Shown: piece after piece, positions 45,191 through 53,886 of the stretch
Position numbering within the stretch: position 1 is the first letter of the stretch
Layout: each line of letters begins with the position of its first letter
Assembly (NCBI GenBank): GCA_963751395.1
Contig: CAVVUC010000001.1
Span: forward strand, 558,001-622,000
Length of the DNA stretch: 64,000 bases
From: CAVVUC01 sp963751395
GTDB lineage: Bacteria > Verrucomicrobiota > Verrucomicrobiia > Chthoniobacterales > Chthoniobacteraceae
Direction: 5' to 3'
The notes under the pieces: generated by a model
Seen by the model: only the letters and a program-made list of their open reading frames with translations
Told to the model about the DNA's origin: nothing
Databases searched by the model: none
Position numbers and translations under genes: made by a program

Positions 45191-46888
45191 TCAACGCAGC
45201 CGCATGGCTCCTGCCTTGATCGCCCGCTTCACGGAAGGGGTGGCGAGATTCCCTGCGATGCCGCCCAGTGCGGCCGAACCGGCTGCCATCAGGTTGCGCC
45301 TGTTCGAAAACTTGTCCGGCCCGTAGGCCGCCGCCATCGAGTTTGGGTCCGCGCCGCCGGTTTCGTTCGCGACGAACTGGCCGGCGTCGTTGCGGTCGCG
45401 CTCGGAAAAAAGAATGGTTCTCAGTCCCGCTAGAGCGGTTTCGAGTTCTTCCTTCGGTTTGTAGCCGCCCATCGCTTTCTTGATCTTGTAGGTCGCCATC
45501 GGAACGGCGGCGACAGCGGCATACGAAGGCACGCCAACAAACGGAGTGAGCCGCCGCAGACCTTTCATGCCCGCGTTCTTGAGCAGCTTCGAGCCGCGAC
45601 GGGAGGCGTCAATTTCCGCCGCAAGCATGGGGGCGGCGGCAAGCGTGCCGGCAATGGCGGCCTTTTTCGCATGGCCCTCGTCGGAGGTAAGCCCCGAGTA
45701 GAGCGCGGCACCACCGGGCAGCATCTTCCCGGCATGATACAACGGGCCGGTGAGATGCCGCAATTGCTGCTGGTGGCCGATTTCATGCGCCAGCACGCCC
45801 GGCTTCAACGACGACCGGATGGAGTTGCTGATGGCCACGCCGCGCTCGTCGGTCGAGCCGGTCATGGAGGCGATTTTCTCGCGCACTCCCTTGTTAAACC
45901 CGCCGCGAATCTGGTTCAACAAACCCTCCCCCTTCGGAGGGCGCGGACTGTGCCGCCACGCAAACGCGGGGGCTCCGATTGGATCTTCGTGAATCTTGTA
46001 GCCGCCGCGTTGCGCCTCGGCGCGCAGATGCCTGAGCACCGGCTCGTCGTGCGGCAGCACCGGCTGCCGTTCGCCAACGCCGGCCCAACCCAGCTTGCCG
46101 GGAATAATCGTCTGCATCGTGCCGTGCCCGACCGCCGCTTGCGCGATGCCTGGCACGGCGAGCGCGCCGATGGTTCCCGCCATCGGGTGATAACGCCGCT
46201 TGTTCTCCTCGTCCGTCGCCAGCTCGATCATGCGCGGAGTGAGCGCGGAGAGCGCGAGGCCCTTGGTGAGTGCCAGCGCCAACGCGGCAGGGAGCGACTT
46301 CTCCAGCCGGGTGCGCTCGATGTTGTGGCGGCGGCGGGCGCGGTCGATCAACCAGCCGACGCCGGTGCCGAGTCCCGGCGCAACAAGTGTGCCGAGATAA
46401 GCGCCCGCGTGACGTTCCAGATGCCCGCCCACGCCGCTTTCTTTTTTGACGCCGCCCGATGTCCTGGCGTAGCCGCCTGCAAATTCGATCATCAAGGGAC
46501 GCAGTTCGATCTTGTCGTTTGTTTTCATGGAAAAGTTTTCTTTGCGCTTGGGACTGAGCGCATTGACGCCCGCACCGATCACGCCGGTGGCGGCGGCACC
46601 GACGCCCGCTCCGATGGCGAGTTTTTTGAGCAGGCCCGCACGGTTGCCCGCGCGGAAATTGCCGACGATGCTTTTGCCGGTCTTGGCGAGTCGGGTGCGG
46701 ATACCGTCCCCGCGCGCGCCGTGCATCAGGTTTTCAATGAGCGCATCGGTCGCCACCACGCCCGCGGCTCCCTCGATGCCGCCCGTCACGATGTCGTGCA
46801 GAGCTGTAGCCGGGGACGCTGACCCCGGCATGAAAAGATCACCCACGCGATGACGGGATACAGATCGCTGATTTGTGCTTTGATTCAT
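45191..46888 (-). CDS. Large phage protein with zinc-metallopeptidase motif HEIGH
   Basis: The protein has 565 residues, glycine/alanine-rich with several weakly hydrophobic glycine-zipper-like stretches (LLKKLAIGAGVGAAATGVIG), as in ejected virion proteins. At about residue 367 it has LAHEIGHQQQL, a perfect HExxH zinc-peptidase motif, close to DERGVAISNSIRSSLKPG. It may be an internal head protein or wall/membrane-active enzyme. MPGSASPATAL near the N-terminus is encoded by an in-frame GTAGCCGGGG palindrome at 46804-46832. No family was recognised. Confidence 0.5.
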   Translation of the reverse strand: MNQSTNQRSVSRHRVGDLFMPGSASPATALHDIVTGGIEGAAGVVATDALIENLMHGARGDGIRTRLAKTGKSIVGNFRAGNRAGLLKKLAIGAGVGAAATGVIGAGVNALSPKRKENFSMKTNDKIELRPLMIEFAGGYARTSGGVKKESGVGGHLERHAGAYLGTLVAPGLGTGVGWLIDRARRRHNIERTRLEKSLPAALALALTKGLALSALTPRMIELATDEENKRRYHPMAGTIGALAVPGIAQAAVGHGTMQTIIPGKLGWAGVGERQPVLPHDEPVLRHLRAEAQRGGYKIHEDPIGAPAFAWRHSPRPPKGEGLLNQIRGGFNKGVREKIASMTGSTDERGVAISNSIRSSLKPGVLAHEIGHQQQLRHLTGPLYHAGKMLPGGAALYSGLTSDEGHAKKAAIAGTLAAAPMLAAEIDASRRGSKLLKNAGMKGLRRLTPFVGVPSYAAVAAVPMATYKIKKAMGGYKPKEELETALAGLRTILFSERDRNDAGQFVANETGGADPNSMAAAYGPDKFSNRRNLMAAGSAALGGIAGNLATPSVKRAIKAGAMRLR

Positions 46889-46905
46889 CGGTGGGTGAAA
46901 AAGTG

Positions 46906-47286
46906 TCAAAACGCCCGAAGACGTTGCAGGAGCGGGCTCACGAATTTCCTGCCCGAGGCAAGCGCGTCTTTCCCGGCGGTTTTCGCGCCGGCCAGCGCCC
47001 TGCCGCCGATGTCCTCCGCGCTGCGCGCCACGTTGCGCCCGGCGTTGCGGTAGGCTTCCACTGCACCGCCTTCCGCGCCGCCGTAGTTGCGCATGACCGA
47101 CCGGTGGCCGAGATACGCGCCGCCAATCCCACCCGCGGTGGCCGTCCCCTTGATGAAATTTCCGACGCGATGACCGACACCGTCGTCCTCGTCTTTGTCA
47201 TTGCTCCAGCCCGGCCCGAACAAAACGGGATCAAGGACTTTGGCTTCGAGTTCGGCGAGACGTTGGATGAGTTGGGTGTTTTTCAT
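46906..47286 (-). CDS. Small glycine-rich phage protein
   Basis: A 126-residue protein with an N-terminal helix (IQRLAELEAKVLDP) and a glycine/alanine-rich amphipathic rest (NFIKGTATAGGIGGAYLGHR). It is similar in style to its larger neighbours on both sides, so the three may be ejected internal virion proteins. Unrecognised family. Confidence 0.5.
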   Translation of the reverse strand: MKNTQLIQRLAELEAKVLDPVLFGPGWSNDKDEDDGVGHRVGNFIKGTATAGGIGGAYLGHRSVMRNYGGAEGGAVEAYRNAGRNVARSAEDIGGRALAGAKTAGKDALASGRKFVSPLLQRLRAF

Positions 47287-47364
47287 TTTAGATTTTTGAT
47301 TTTGGAATTTGGATTGGTGTCAATCAGCGGTTGGTCATTCGTCATTGGCAATCGGTCGTTTCCA

Positions 47365-49692
47365 TCACGCCGCATCCGGGTTGAAAACGCGGAAGTTGCC
47401 GCCGAGTCTTTTGAGTTCCTCCTCGACCGCCCGCTTGCTGGCAGTCGGGATATGCGGCTTCGGAATCAGATGCCGCCCGACAAGAAGCCCGCCCACGGTG
47501 CCCGTGAGCGCGAGGCCGGCGAGGATCTTGCGCTGGTTGCCCACTTCCTCGTGCCATTCCTTCTCGCGCCGCTCACGCTTCCGGCTGCCGGGCGCGAACA
47601 CGCGCGCCGAGCGGCCCCGCTGGTCGCGCACATCCCACTCGGGAGCGGTGAGGTCGAAGAAGGTTGATGGTTGATGGTTGAGGGTTGAGAGGCGAAGAAT
47701 CCTTTCCGGTATCCGCTTTCCGCTTTCCGGTATCGAAAGCGCCCATTGCGGACGCGGTTTCGGAGCGGGAGCCGGGATTCCGTGGCGGCCTTCGCGATAG
47801 GCGTCCTTCATCTCGCGCCAGGTGTTGCGCGGGTTGAGCACATTGTAGGCACCGCCCTTGACGTTGCGCCACACCTTGCCGATCTCGGCATAAAGCGCGG
47901 TGGCGTTCTTGGTGTTCTCGGCAGCCTGTTTCGCCTGCTCGATGGCCGGGTTCAACCGCTGTTTGATCGTGTCGTTCACGGTTTTTCCGGTGGAAACGTG
48001 GATGCGCCGGATGGTCGCCGCGCCGCGCTTCTGCAAGCCGTCGATGGATTTCAAACCCTGGTGGGTGAGCAGGCCGATGCCCGCCAGCCCGCCGGCCGTG
48101 AGCGCGCCCGTGATGAAGGCGTCGCGACGATCGTGATCGTCGAAGTATTTTAGATTTTTGAATTTGGATTTTAGATTGAGGATGCGCCGGGGCAGAGGCC
48201 GCGCATACTCGCGGGTCGGGAAGAAATCTTTGACGTGCTCATTGACGCGGGACTTGAGCTTGGAAAGACGGTCCATCGCCTTGTGCCGCACGTCGGGGTT
48301 GTGACGCAGATAAGCCGCGCCGCCGAGCAGCGCCGCACCCGTGGCCGCGCTTCCGACCGCATCCTTGAACCACGACTTCTCCCATTCGCGCTTTTTTGGT
48401 CGCCCGAGTTCGTCGCGCCGGCGGGGAGCGCCCGAAACTACATCGGCCGTGTCGCGAACCAGCCCGCCCACACGCCAGCCGGTGCGCTTGATGTCCCTGC
48501 CGCGCCGGTAGGCCGAGCGCAAGACCTGGGCGTGCGTGATGGGAATATCGACGGATTCGTAGCTGCCGTCGTTGCGCCGCACCGCCGCCTCCTGCAGCCC
48601 GGCGGCGACACCGAGCGGATCGACAAAGACGTTGTTCTTGTCGCGCATCTGCTGCTGGCCGCCAAAAAGAATTTCGGAACGCGGAATGCGGAATGCGGAA
48701 AGAGAAATCACCTTCCGCTCTCCCATGCTGAATTTGTGGAGGCCGCGCAGTTTGCCGAACGCCGCACGGGCGATCTTGCGTTCGCCGGGGGAAATGTTCG
48801 CCGCGTCGCGGGCGACATGCTCGATCTGGCCCGCAAGCTTTTGGGTTTCGGGCGCGAGCCTTGCGAAGCGCTTTTTGCCGCCAGGCGTGAGCGGACGCAG
48901 ATGCACGTAGCCGCGCTCGTTGCGGAGCGCGTTCGCCTCCGCCAGCCGGCCCACCGTGCCACGACCCGCGGCACGGAGTTCAGGTTTCAGAGTTTCAGGT
49001 TTTTCCCCGCCGCTTTTGTGAACGAGCCACGCCAGCCCGCCGGCGCCGAGCGCCGCCGTGCCCGTGTAAAACGCCAGCTTCCGCCGCTGGATGCGGAGGT
49101 CGTCCGCTTCGCGGTCGGGTTGAGAGTTGCGGGTTGAGAGTTGAGAGAACTGCACAAGGCGCATTGGAATTCGTGAAAGCTGAACTTCTTTCCGGTTTGA
49201 AAGCCTGGCCGGTGCTTCGCATCCGTTGCAGCCGCGTTCCGGTTTCCGCAATCGCTCAAATCCCGTCACCGCCTTGATGATCGGGCGCACGACCGCTTTC
49301 GTGTTCATCGCCTTGAGCCGTTTGTAGCCGAGATACCCGGCCACGCCGAGGCCGGCGAGCGCGGGAATATGTTCGGCCCGTTTGCTGGCAAGGGTGCGGT
49401 CGCCGTAATAGTCGCGGTGCTGGCTGCCGATCTGCCGCACGATGTTCTCCGCCGCGAGGCCCGCGCCCGCGCCGATGAGCGCCCTCTTTCCCTTCGGCAT
49501 CGTCCCCTTGAATGCGAGGCCCGCCAGAGCGCCGGCGGCTCCCGCCTTGGCGTAGTTGCCCGCGCTGCGGTCCACGTCGTCCTTGTGGATCTCCTTGCGG
49601 TATTTCACTTCCACAAGCCGGGGCCAGCGTTTGCGGAAAAGAGGCTTGTTGGGAGATGGGAGTTGGGAGTTGGCAGATTGCGGGTCGTCCAT
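47365..49692 (-). CDS. Large phage virion-type protein with at least four in-frame repeat insertions
   Basis: The protein has 775 residues, basic, with many glycine/alanine segments (GAAGALAGLAFKGTMPKGKR; AFITGALTAGGLAGIGLLTH). It is interrupted by stretches encoded by intergenic-type repeats: FSQLSTRNSQPDREAD (CAACTCTCAACC words near 49120-49150), LSAFRIPRSEILFG (near 48675-48710), LNLKSKFKNLKYF (near 48145-48178) and SGKRIPERILRLSTLNHQPS (near 47655-47730). The gene stays open across all of them. It is probably an internal or ejected protein like its neighbour. Unrecognised family. Confidence 0.55.
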   Translation of the reverse strand: MDDPQSANSQLPSPNKPLFRKRWPRLVEVKYRKEIHKDDVDRSAGNYAKAGAAGALAGLAFKGTMPKGKRALIGAGAGLAAENIVRQIGSQHRDYYGDRTLASKRAEHIPALAGLGVAGYLGYKRLKAMNTKAVVRPIIKAVTGFERLRKPERGCNGCEAPARLSNRKEVQLSRIPMRLVQFSQLSTRNSQPDREADDLRIQRRKLAFYTGTAALGAGGLAWLVHKSGGEKPETLKPELRAAGRGTVGRLAEANALRNERGYVHLRPLTPGGKKRFARLAPETQKLAGQIEHVARDAANISPGERKIARAAFGKLRGLHKFSMGERKVISLSAFRIPRSEILFGGQQQMRDKNNVFVDPLGVAAGLQEAAVRRNDGSYESVDIPITHAQVLRSAYRRGRDIKRTGWRVGGLVRDTADVVSGAPRRRDELGRPKKREWEKSWFKDAVGSAATGAALLGGAAYLRHNPDVRHKAMDRLSKLKSRVNEHVKDFFPTREYARPLPRRILNLKSKFKNLKYFDDHDRRDAFITGALTAGGLAGIGLLTHQGLKSIDGLQKRGAATIRRIHVSTGKTVNDTIKQRLNPAIEQAKQAAENTKNATALYAEIGKVWRNVKGGAYNVLNPRNTWREMKDAYREGRHGIPAPAPKPRPQWALSIPESGKRIPERILRLSTLNHQPSTFFDLTAPEWDVRDQRGRSARVFAPGSRKRERREKEWHEEVGNQRKILAGLALTGTVGGLLVGRHLIPKPHIPTASKRAVEEELKRLGGNFRVFNPDAA

Positions 49693-49732
49693 AAAAAGTC
49701 AGCGGGATGTCAATGGGAGGAAGGTTGAGAGT

Positions 49733-51484
49733 TCATTCCTCGCTTCCCTTCCCGCTTCCGTTCCGCGATCCGCCTTCCGCGTTCCGCATTTCCGCTTTCC
49801 CTTCCTCCGGCACCATCGCGTCGGCCTTGGCGCGGGGCAGATCGTAAAGCTCCATGACGGCATTGATGCCGCTCTCGCGGTCCATCCGTCCCTCGCCAAC
49901 AGCTTCGAGGATGTCGAGCAACGGCTGCACGCCCTTGTCGCCCTGTTCGCCAATCAAACCCGGCGGCGGCTGGGGCGGTGGCTGCGGCGGGGTGTTGATG
50001 GCCGCGAGCAGCGCGGTGGCGTTCGGCTGCACCTTGTCGAGCAGCTCGATCGGCACGCCCGTGGTTCCCGCGACCTGCTGGCGGAACTGAGTCTCGCCCG
50101 CCTGCGTCTGCGTCAGCTCGTCGAAGTCCTCGTCATACCATTCCTCCGCGATCCGCGTGGTGCTGGTGAACCCGGAATCCCGCGCCTGAATGAGCGCGCT
50201 GGTTTCATGGCCGACATCGGCGGTGAGCCGGCTGCCGAAATGGAATTTGCCCGCACGGAAATTCGGGTGGGCGGGAATGTCGCGCTGGGCGATGCCGAGC
50301 GCCAGCACCTCGTTTTTCACGCCTTCGAGAAAGCGATCGACCATAAGCGCCCGCTTGTCGCCGAAGAGTCGGTCGGCGCTCATCGTCTCGATCCGCGCGG
50401 TCGCACCGCCGAACACCGCCATGTCCCACACAAACCCGTAGGGCAGATCGAGCGCCACGGCGATTTTGCGGATGCCGGTCTCGAACAGATTCATGAATGC
50501 GCCCGCCGGTTCGTTCATCGCGGGCGGATACACGATGTCGCCCATGCCCACCGGCATCTGCCGGATGAGTCCCGCCGCGGCGTTGATGCTGGCCGGTTTG
50601 CCCGTGGCCGTGTCGCCAGGATCGTCCCAGGTGCCGAGTCCCGCCTTGGCGTAAGGATCGGTCGGCTTGAAAAAGCCGGAGTGGATGCTGGCGAACTTGC
50701 ACTTCTGTTTTACGAAACCCCAGATCTCGTGAAGGTCGCGCGCGTCGGCGAGCGCGGGCTGGAGCCAGCTTGGCGGACGGTATTTGTCCGTCTCGTCGGG
50801 GTCCATGAGGTGGATGAACTGCGCGGCGGGCACCTCCTGGTCGAACGTGTATTGGATGCCGAGCCGGTGCCGTTTATAGACCCTGTAGGACACAGGTTGT
50901 CCCACCTCGTCGATGGTGATGCCCCGGATGTAACGCTCCGAGTAAAGCGTGGTGCCGGCTTCGAGCGGGTTGCCGATCCGGTCCGCCTCGACGCACTGGA
51001 GCCGGAGTTCCTGCCTGCCGTTGCCGACGGGCACGCGCACCTTGTTGAACCCGAAATCGCCGTCGCGCATCATGGAGTAAAGACCCATGCGCGCCAGTTT
51101 CTTGAGCCGGTGACGGCCGGTGATGTCGGCGCGCTCGCACCAGTCGTGGAAGTAGTCCTGGTAAAGCTTGTCCACGCCCCGGTCGCCGGTGGCGGCCTTG
51201 TAGGCGAGCTTGCCGAAACAGTAGCGCACCGTGCGGCGAAGAATGCCGCCGAGCAGCGTGCCGTTGCGGCAGACATCGCGCGCATCCCACATCACCTTCA
51301 CGGTGTCGGTCTGCATCCTTGGCGATTCGGACGAGGCGTTTTTGCCAAGCCCGCCACTGGAGCCGCGCAACGGCCCCGGATTGGCCGAGTCGTATCCGAA
51401 AAAGATCATCGCCGCGCGGGCTTGGGCGCGGGAAAACGCCCAGCCGGGTGAGACGGTTTGGATGGCGCGCTCCAGAAATTTCAT
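49733..51484 (-). CDS. Phage portal protein (lambda-type)
   Basis: The protein has 583 residues. The layout of lambda gpB-type portals is clear: an N-terminal RAIQTVSPGWAFSRAQARAA, then MLWDARD-like and RNGTLLGGILRRTVRYCFGK, MMRDGDFGFNKVR, LQCVEADRIGNP, FIHLMDPDETDKYR-PPSWLQPAL, and late DLPYGFVWD. It forms the dodecameric ring through which DNA is packaged. The C-terminus (AEMRNAEGGSRNGSGKGSE) is encoded by CCGCATTCCGC-type word repeats and is probably not native. ATG 51484 overlaps the upstream stop (ATGA). Confidence 0.85.
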   Translation of the reverse strand: MKFLERAIQTVSPGWAFSRAQARAAMIFFGYDSANPGPLRGSSGGLGKNASSESPRMQTDTVKVMWDARDVCRNGTLLGGILRRTVRYCFGKLAYKAATGDRGVDKLYQDYFHDWCERADITGRHRLKKLARMGLYSMMRDGDFGFNKVRVPVGNGRQELRLQCVEADRIGNPLEAGTTLYSERYIRGITIDEVGQPVSYRVYKRHRLGIQYTFDQEVPAAQFIHLMDPDETDKYRPPSWLQPALADARDLHEIWGFVKQKCKFASIHSGFFKPTDPYAKAGLGTWDDPGDTATGKPASINAAAGLIRQMPVGMGDIVYPPAMNEPAGAFMNLFETGIRKIAVALDLPYGFVWDMAVFGGATARIETMSADRLFGDKRALMVDRFLEGVKNEVLALGIAQRDIPAHPNFRAGKFHFGSRLTADVGHETSALIQARDSGFTSTTRIAEEWYDEDFDELTQTQAGETQFRQQVAGTTGVPIELLDKVQPNATALLAAINTPPQPPPQPPPGLIGEQGDKGVQPLLDILEAVGEGRMDRESGINAVMELYDLPRAKADAMVPEEGKAEMRNAEGGSRNGSGKGSEE

Positions 51485-51669
51485 CGGTTCGCTGTTGTAG
51501 CCGGGGACGCCGAACCCGGCTGGCCGCATACCGGTTCGCTGAGCCGGTCCGTTTCCGTCCGCCATTCTTCGAGCGCGATGGAGCCGAAGGCGTAGCGGAG
51601 ATCCAGTTCGTGCTGCTCTCTCATCCGTTCTGCCGATCGCTGGAACCGGCGCAGGCGCAGGGGGATCAT
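51481..51669 (-). CDS. Small phage protein before portal, repeat-derived C-terminus
   Basis: A 62-residue basic helical protein (RRFQRSAERMREQHELDLRY) whose last residues (GSASPATTANR) are encoded by a GTAGCCGGGG palindrome at 51496-51523. The stop overlaps the portal ATG. The start directly follows an R1 repeat. Function unknown. Confidence 0.5.
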   Translation of the reverse strand: MIPLRLRRFQRSAERMREQHELDLRYAFGSIALEEWRTETDRLSEPVCGQPGSASPATTANR

Positions 51670-51842
51670 GGGTTGATAGTTGAGGGTTGATGGTTGATCG
51701 AAAGAAAATCGAAGCACAAAAGGCGAAGCCGTTCCCTCAACCAAAGCGAAGCGTTCCATGGGTTGATGGTTGATCGAAAAGACAATCGAAACACCAAAGG
51801 CGAAGCCGTTCCAAAGACCAAAGCGAAGCGTTCCTTCCTCAT
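51670..51842 (-). repeat. Two R1 repeat copies before the small pre-portal gene
   Basis: Two units, each with AAAGCGAAGCGTTCC, AAAGGCGAAGCCGTTCC and then CAACCATCAACC words on the complementary strand, fill the spacer between the gpW-like gene stop and the next ATG at 51669. Confidence 0.8.
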
Positions 51843-52090
51843 ACCCTCACCTGCGAGTAATCCATCACGCCCACCCGCGCGGTGTTTGCATTCGCCCTGG
51901 CATTGATTGCCCGCTGGCACGCATGGAACTGATTGCGCAACTCGTTCAGGTCGCTCTGCCAGTTCTTGGTGCCGTAGCCCTGGGCGGTGAGCCCCTGCTT
52001 GTCCTCCAGAAGCTTCTTGAGACGCGCACGCTCCACCGCCAGTTCGTCCGGCGTGTAGCTGCCATAGATTTCAATCCAGTCAGGGGACAT
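51839..52090 (-). CDS. gpW-like head-tail connector
   Basis: The 83-residue protein has the two-helix pattern of lambda gpW (YTPDELAVERARLKKLLEDK ... WQSDLNELRNQFHACQRAI). Position just upstream of portal in transcription order also matches lambda (terminase, W, portal). gpW plugs the portal after packaging. The C-terminus (VGVMDYSQVRV) is like gpW-family ends. Confidence 0.6.
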   Translation of the reverse strand: MSPDWIEIYGSYTPDELAVERARLKKLLEDKQGLTAQGYGTKNWQSDLNELRNQFHACQRAINARANANTARVGVMDYSQVRV

Positions 52091-52176
52091 GGGGTCGGGA
52101 AATGGAGTGGTGGAGTGGTGGAGAATTGGAGAGCTGGATTTTCTCCATTACTCCTATGCTCCAATGCTCCATAGTT

Positions 52177-52536
52177 TTACAACTCGCACGCAACGACCTG
52201 GAGATTCACCGGGGCGGTGTCCGCCTTGGCGTTGACCGTCGTGGTGCCGGGCTTGAAAATGCACGCCTCGCCGGGAAGCAGCTTCGCGATCACCTGCGCC
52301 TGCGCGCTGTCCACGGAGATCGTGACGAAGTTGGTCGCATCGAGATTCTTGCAATACACGTAACCGATCGTGCTCACGTCGCCGAACACGAGCGTCTCGT
52401 TGGTGATGCCGATGATCTGGACGTTGCTGATGAACTGCTCGCCGCTCATCGTGAGACTGGCATTCGATTGACCGCTGACCGAAGCGCCGCCTTTGGATAC
52501 TGCGAAGTTGATGGAGAGAGAGATTTCGTTGGCCAT
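52177..52536 (-). CDS. Small beta-rich phage protein, first gene of the minus operon seen here
   Basis: A 119-residue beta-rich protein (NETLVFGDVSTIGYVYCKNL; EACIFKPGTTTVNAKAD), similar in style to decoration or tail-fibre-associated proteins. Unrecognised. It lies at the divergence point between the structural (minus) and early (plus) arms. Confidence 0.5.
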   Translation of the reverse strand: MANEISLSINFAVSKGGASVSGQSNASLTMSGEQFISNVQIIGITNETLVFGDVSTIGYVYCKNLDATNFVTISVDSAQAQVIAKLLPGEACIFKPGTTTVNAKADTAPVNLQVVACEL

Positions 52537-52559
52537 GCCGCTTTGTGGGTGTCAACGGA

Positions 52560-52683
52560 ACTGTAGCCGGGGTCTGCGACCCCGGTGCGCTATGACGCGA
52601 AAAACCACGCAGACCATCCATGCGCCCGAACCCCGTTATGACAGCATAACGGCTGGCCGTCCGGGGTCGCAGACCCCGGCTAC
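52560..52683. repeat. Paired GTAGCCGGGG palindromes (family R2) at the divergent promoter region
   Basis: Two copies in mirror orientation: GTAGCCGGGGTCTGCGACCC at 52563 and GGGGTCGCAGACCCCGGCTAC at 52662. An R4 palindrome lies between them at 52634-52651. The arrangement occupies the whole region between the two arms, so it may carry both promoters. Confidence 0.7.
52634..52651. promoter_or_regulatory. R4 palindrome 1 (CGTTATG-N4-CATAACG), probable operator
   Basis: A perfect 7-bp dyad with spacer ACAG, 74 bp upstream of the first early gene (52726). Same half-sites and spacer length recur at five other places in the right arm. Confidence 0.55.
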
Positions 52684-52725
52684 AAGTTGCTTGCGCGCCC
52701 ATGGGAAAAGACTCAGCCTTCGCTT

Positions 52726-52995
52726 GTGAAATTGAGCTACCGCGACGCCTTTGCCGAAACCGTCCGCAAAGTCTCCGCTGAGCGCAACACCCCCGAGGCC
52801 AAAGCCCGCCGGAAAAAGCAGACGCGGATTATGGTGGTCGTGACTTCCCTTTTATCTTTTGTCTTTTTTTTGTTCGTCTTTTGGTTAACTCGGGACACCC
52901 CTGAGCGGGAGCGCCAGCGCGAGGAAACCAATCGCAAGGTCAAAATGGAAATGTACCAGCGGGCCGTCGAAAAATCCCGCCGCACCATTCCGTGA
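52726..52995 (+). CDS. Small single-span membrane protein, early region
   Basis: An 89-residue protein with a basic N-terminus (FAETVRKVSAERNTPEAKAR), one strong membrane segment (IMVVVTSLLSFVFFLFVFWL) and a charged helical tail. GTG 52726 gives the best start; a TTG 39 bp upstream is possible. It is flanked by R4 palindromes on both sides. Phage proteins of this size and topology include holins and superinfection exclusion proteins, but one span is not diagnostic. Confidence 0.5.
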   Translation: MKLSYRDAFAETVRKVSAERNTPEAKARRKKQTRIMVVVTSLLSFVFFLFVFWLTRDTPERERQREETNRKVKMEMYQRAVEKSRRTIP

Positions 52996-52999
52996 ATGC

Positions 53000-53017
53000 C
53001 GTTATGTTGTCATAACG
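53000..53017. promoter_or_regulatory. R4 palindrome 2, probable operator
   Basis: CCGTTATG-TTGT-CATAACGG, an 8-bp dyad just after the previous stop and 39 bp before the start at 53056. A short T run follows, so it might also work as a weak terminator, but the other copies lack this. Confidence 0.55.
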
Positions 53018-53024
53018 GATTTTT

Positions 53025-53047
53025 GAACTTGTAAGGTGTGTTTCCCC
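53025..53047 (+). repeat. R5 leader repeat copy 1 (GAACTTGTAAGG..TTTCCCC)
   Basis: A 23-bp motif ending 8 bp before the ATG of the gene at 53056. Three more copies lie at 53735, 53796 and 54720. It contains TAAGG, which may act as part of a Shine-Dalgarno or as a repressor target. Confidence 0.55.
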
Positions 53048-53055
53048 AAGCGGGT

Positions 53056-53424
53056 ATGAATGATTTCCTCGACGATCTGATGAGCAACCGCTCCTTTGCG
53101 GCGATGTCCCGCGACGATGAACGCGAAACCGTCCGGCGGGCGGTTCCGCCTGTGGATTTGCGAACGGTCTCGCGCGAGCAGTGGGACAAGCACCTGCAAT
53201 GCGACGTGACGCTGCCCCCCGCCGTGGCAAAGTATCTTGACGGGCACACCGGCCCGCTCTCCGGACCGGAGGCGGACATGCTCGCCGATCAAGTGGCCGC
53301 GCATCATGGCATCACCGCGCCGTTCTTCGTGGTCTGCTCGCCCGCGCTACTCCACACCGGCAAGGCGTGGATGCACATTCCCGAGGCCGCGCCGTTCGTC
53401 ACCGGGTTTTATCTCGACAAATGA
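53056..53424 (+). CDS. Phage early hypothetical protein, 122 residues
   Basis: A soluble acidic protein (NDFLDDLMSNRSFAAMSRDD; VSREQWDKHLQCDVTLPPAV). Unrecognised. It overlaps the next gene by 4 bp (ATGA), so the two form an operon, preceded by an R4 palindrome and an R5 repeat. Confidence 0.55.
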   Translation: MNDFLDDLMSNRSFAAMSRDDERETVRRAVPPVDLRTVSREQWDKHLQCDVTLPPAVAKYLDGHTGPLSGPEADMLADQVAAHHGITAPFFVVCSPALLHTGKAWMHIPEAAPFVTGFYLDK

Positions 53425-53684
53425 AACGCCCGACGCCCCATCTCGATGCCTGGCGACCGACGGCTATCCGGGCACTCGCCGAATTTGGTCGCAAGGCCGA
53501 ACTCGCCCGCCATCTTTCGCAGATTTACGGACGGCCGCCGCGATCGTGGGAGACAAACATCAGCCAGATCCTCGCCGGCACCCTGGTTCCGAACGCCGAG
53601 GTGTTCCTGGCAATCTCCGCCTGGATCGACAGACACAAAGCCGAAAAACCCCCGAAATCTGCAAATCGACGGAGCGGACGGTAA
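53421..53684 (+). CDS. Small helix-turn-helix-like regulator, 87 residues
   Basis: Helical protein with a lambda-repressor-like order of helices: AELARHLSQIY, then WETNISQILAGTLVPNAEVF and LAISAWIDR. Size fits a Cro-like regulator. It is the best candidate in the window for a protein that reads the nearby R4 palindromes, although no evidence links them beyond proximity. The start is set by the ATGA overlap. Confidence 0.5.
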   Translation: MKRPTPHLDAWRPTAIRALAEFGRKAELARHLSQIYGRPPRSWETNISQILAGTLVPNAEVFLAISAWIDRHKAEKPPKSANRRSGR

Positions 53685-53734
53685 ACTTGGTTATTCATAA
53701 GTAAGTTTGCCGGTTATGCTGACATAAGCGGCGC

Positions 53735-53862
53735 GAACTTGTAAGGCGTGTTTCCCCTATCGAGTGAAGATGAAACACAACGCAACGCGCAACGCGAACT
53801 TGTAAGGTGTGATTCCCCTAATGAGTGAAGATGAAACGCAAAATGAAGCGTGACAATGTATC
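53735..53862 (+). repeat. 61-bp tandem repeat with R5 motif and micro-ORFs
   Basis: Two tandem units begin with GCGAACTTGTAAGG at 53733 and 53794 (period 61). Each continues with TTCCCC, GAGTGAAG and an ATGAAAC start. The first opens an 11-codon frame that ends exactly in the second unit's AACTTGTAA; the second opens a 19-codon frame ending at 53889, overlapping the next gene's start. The architecture resembles a regulatory leader with short peptides. Confidence 0.6.
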
Positions 53863-53886
53863 GTTATGTCGATACAGTTTGCCCTT

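Noticed and set aside
53000..53017. R4 palindromes as transcription terminators
   Set aside because: Only one of six copies has a following T run, and most lie just upstream of genes.
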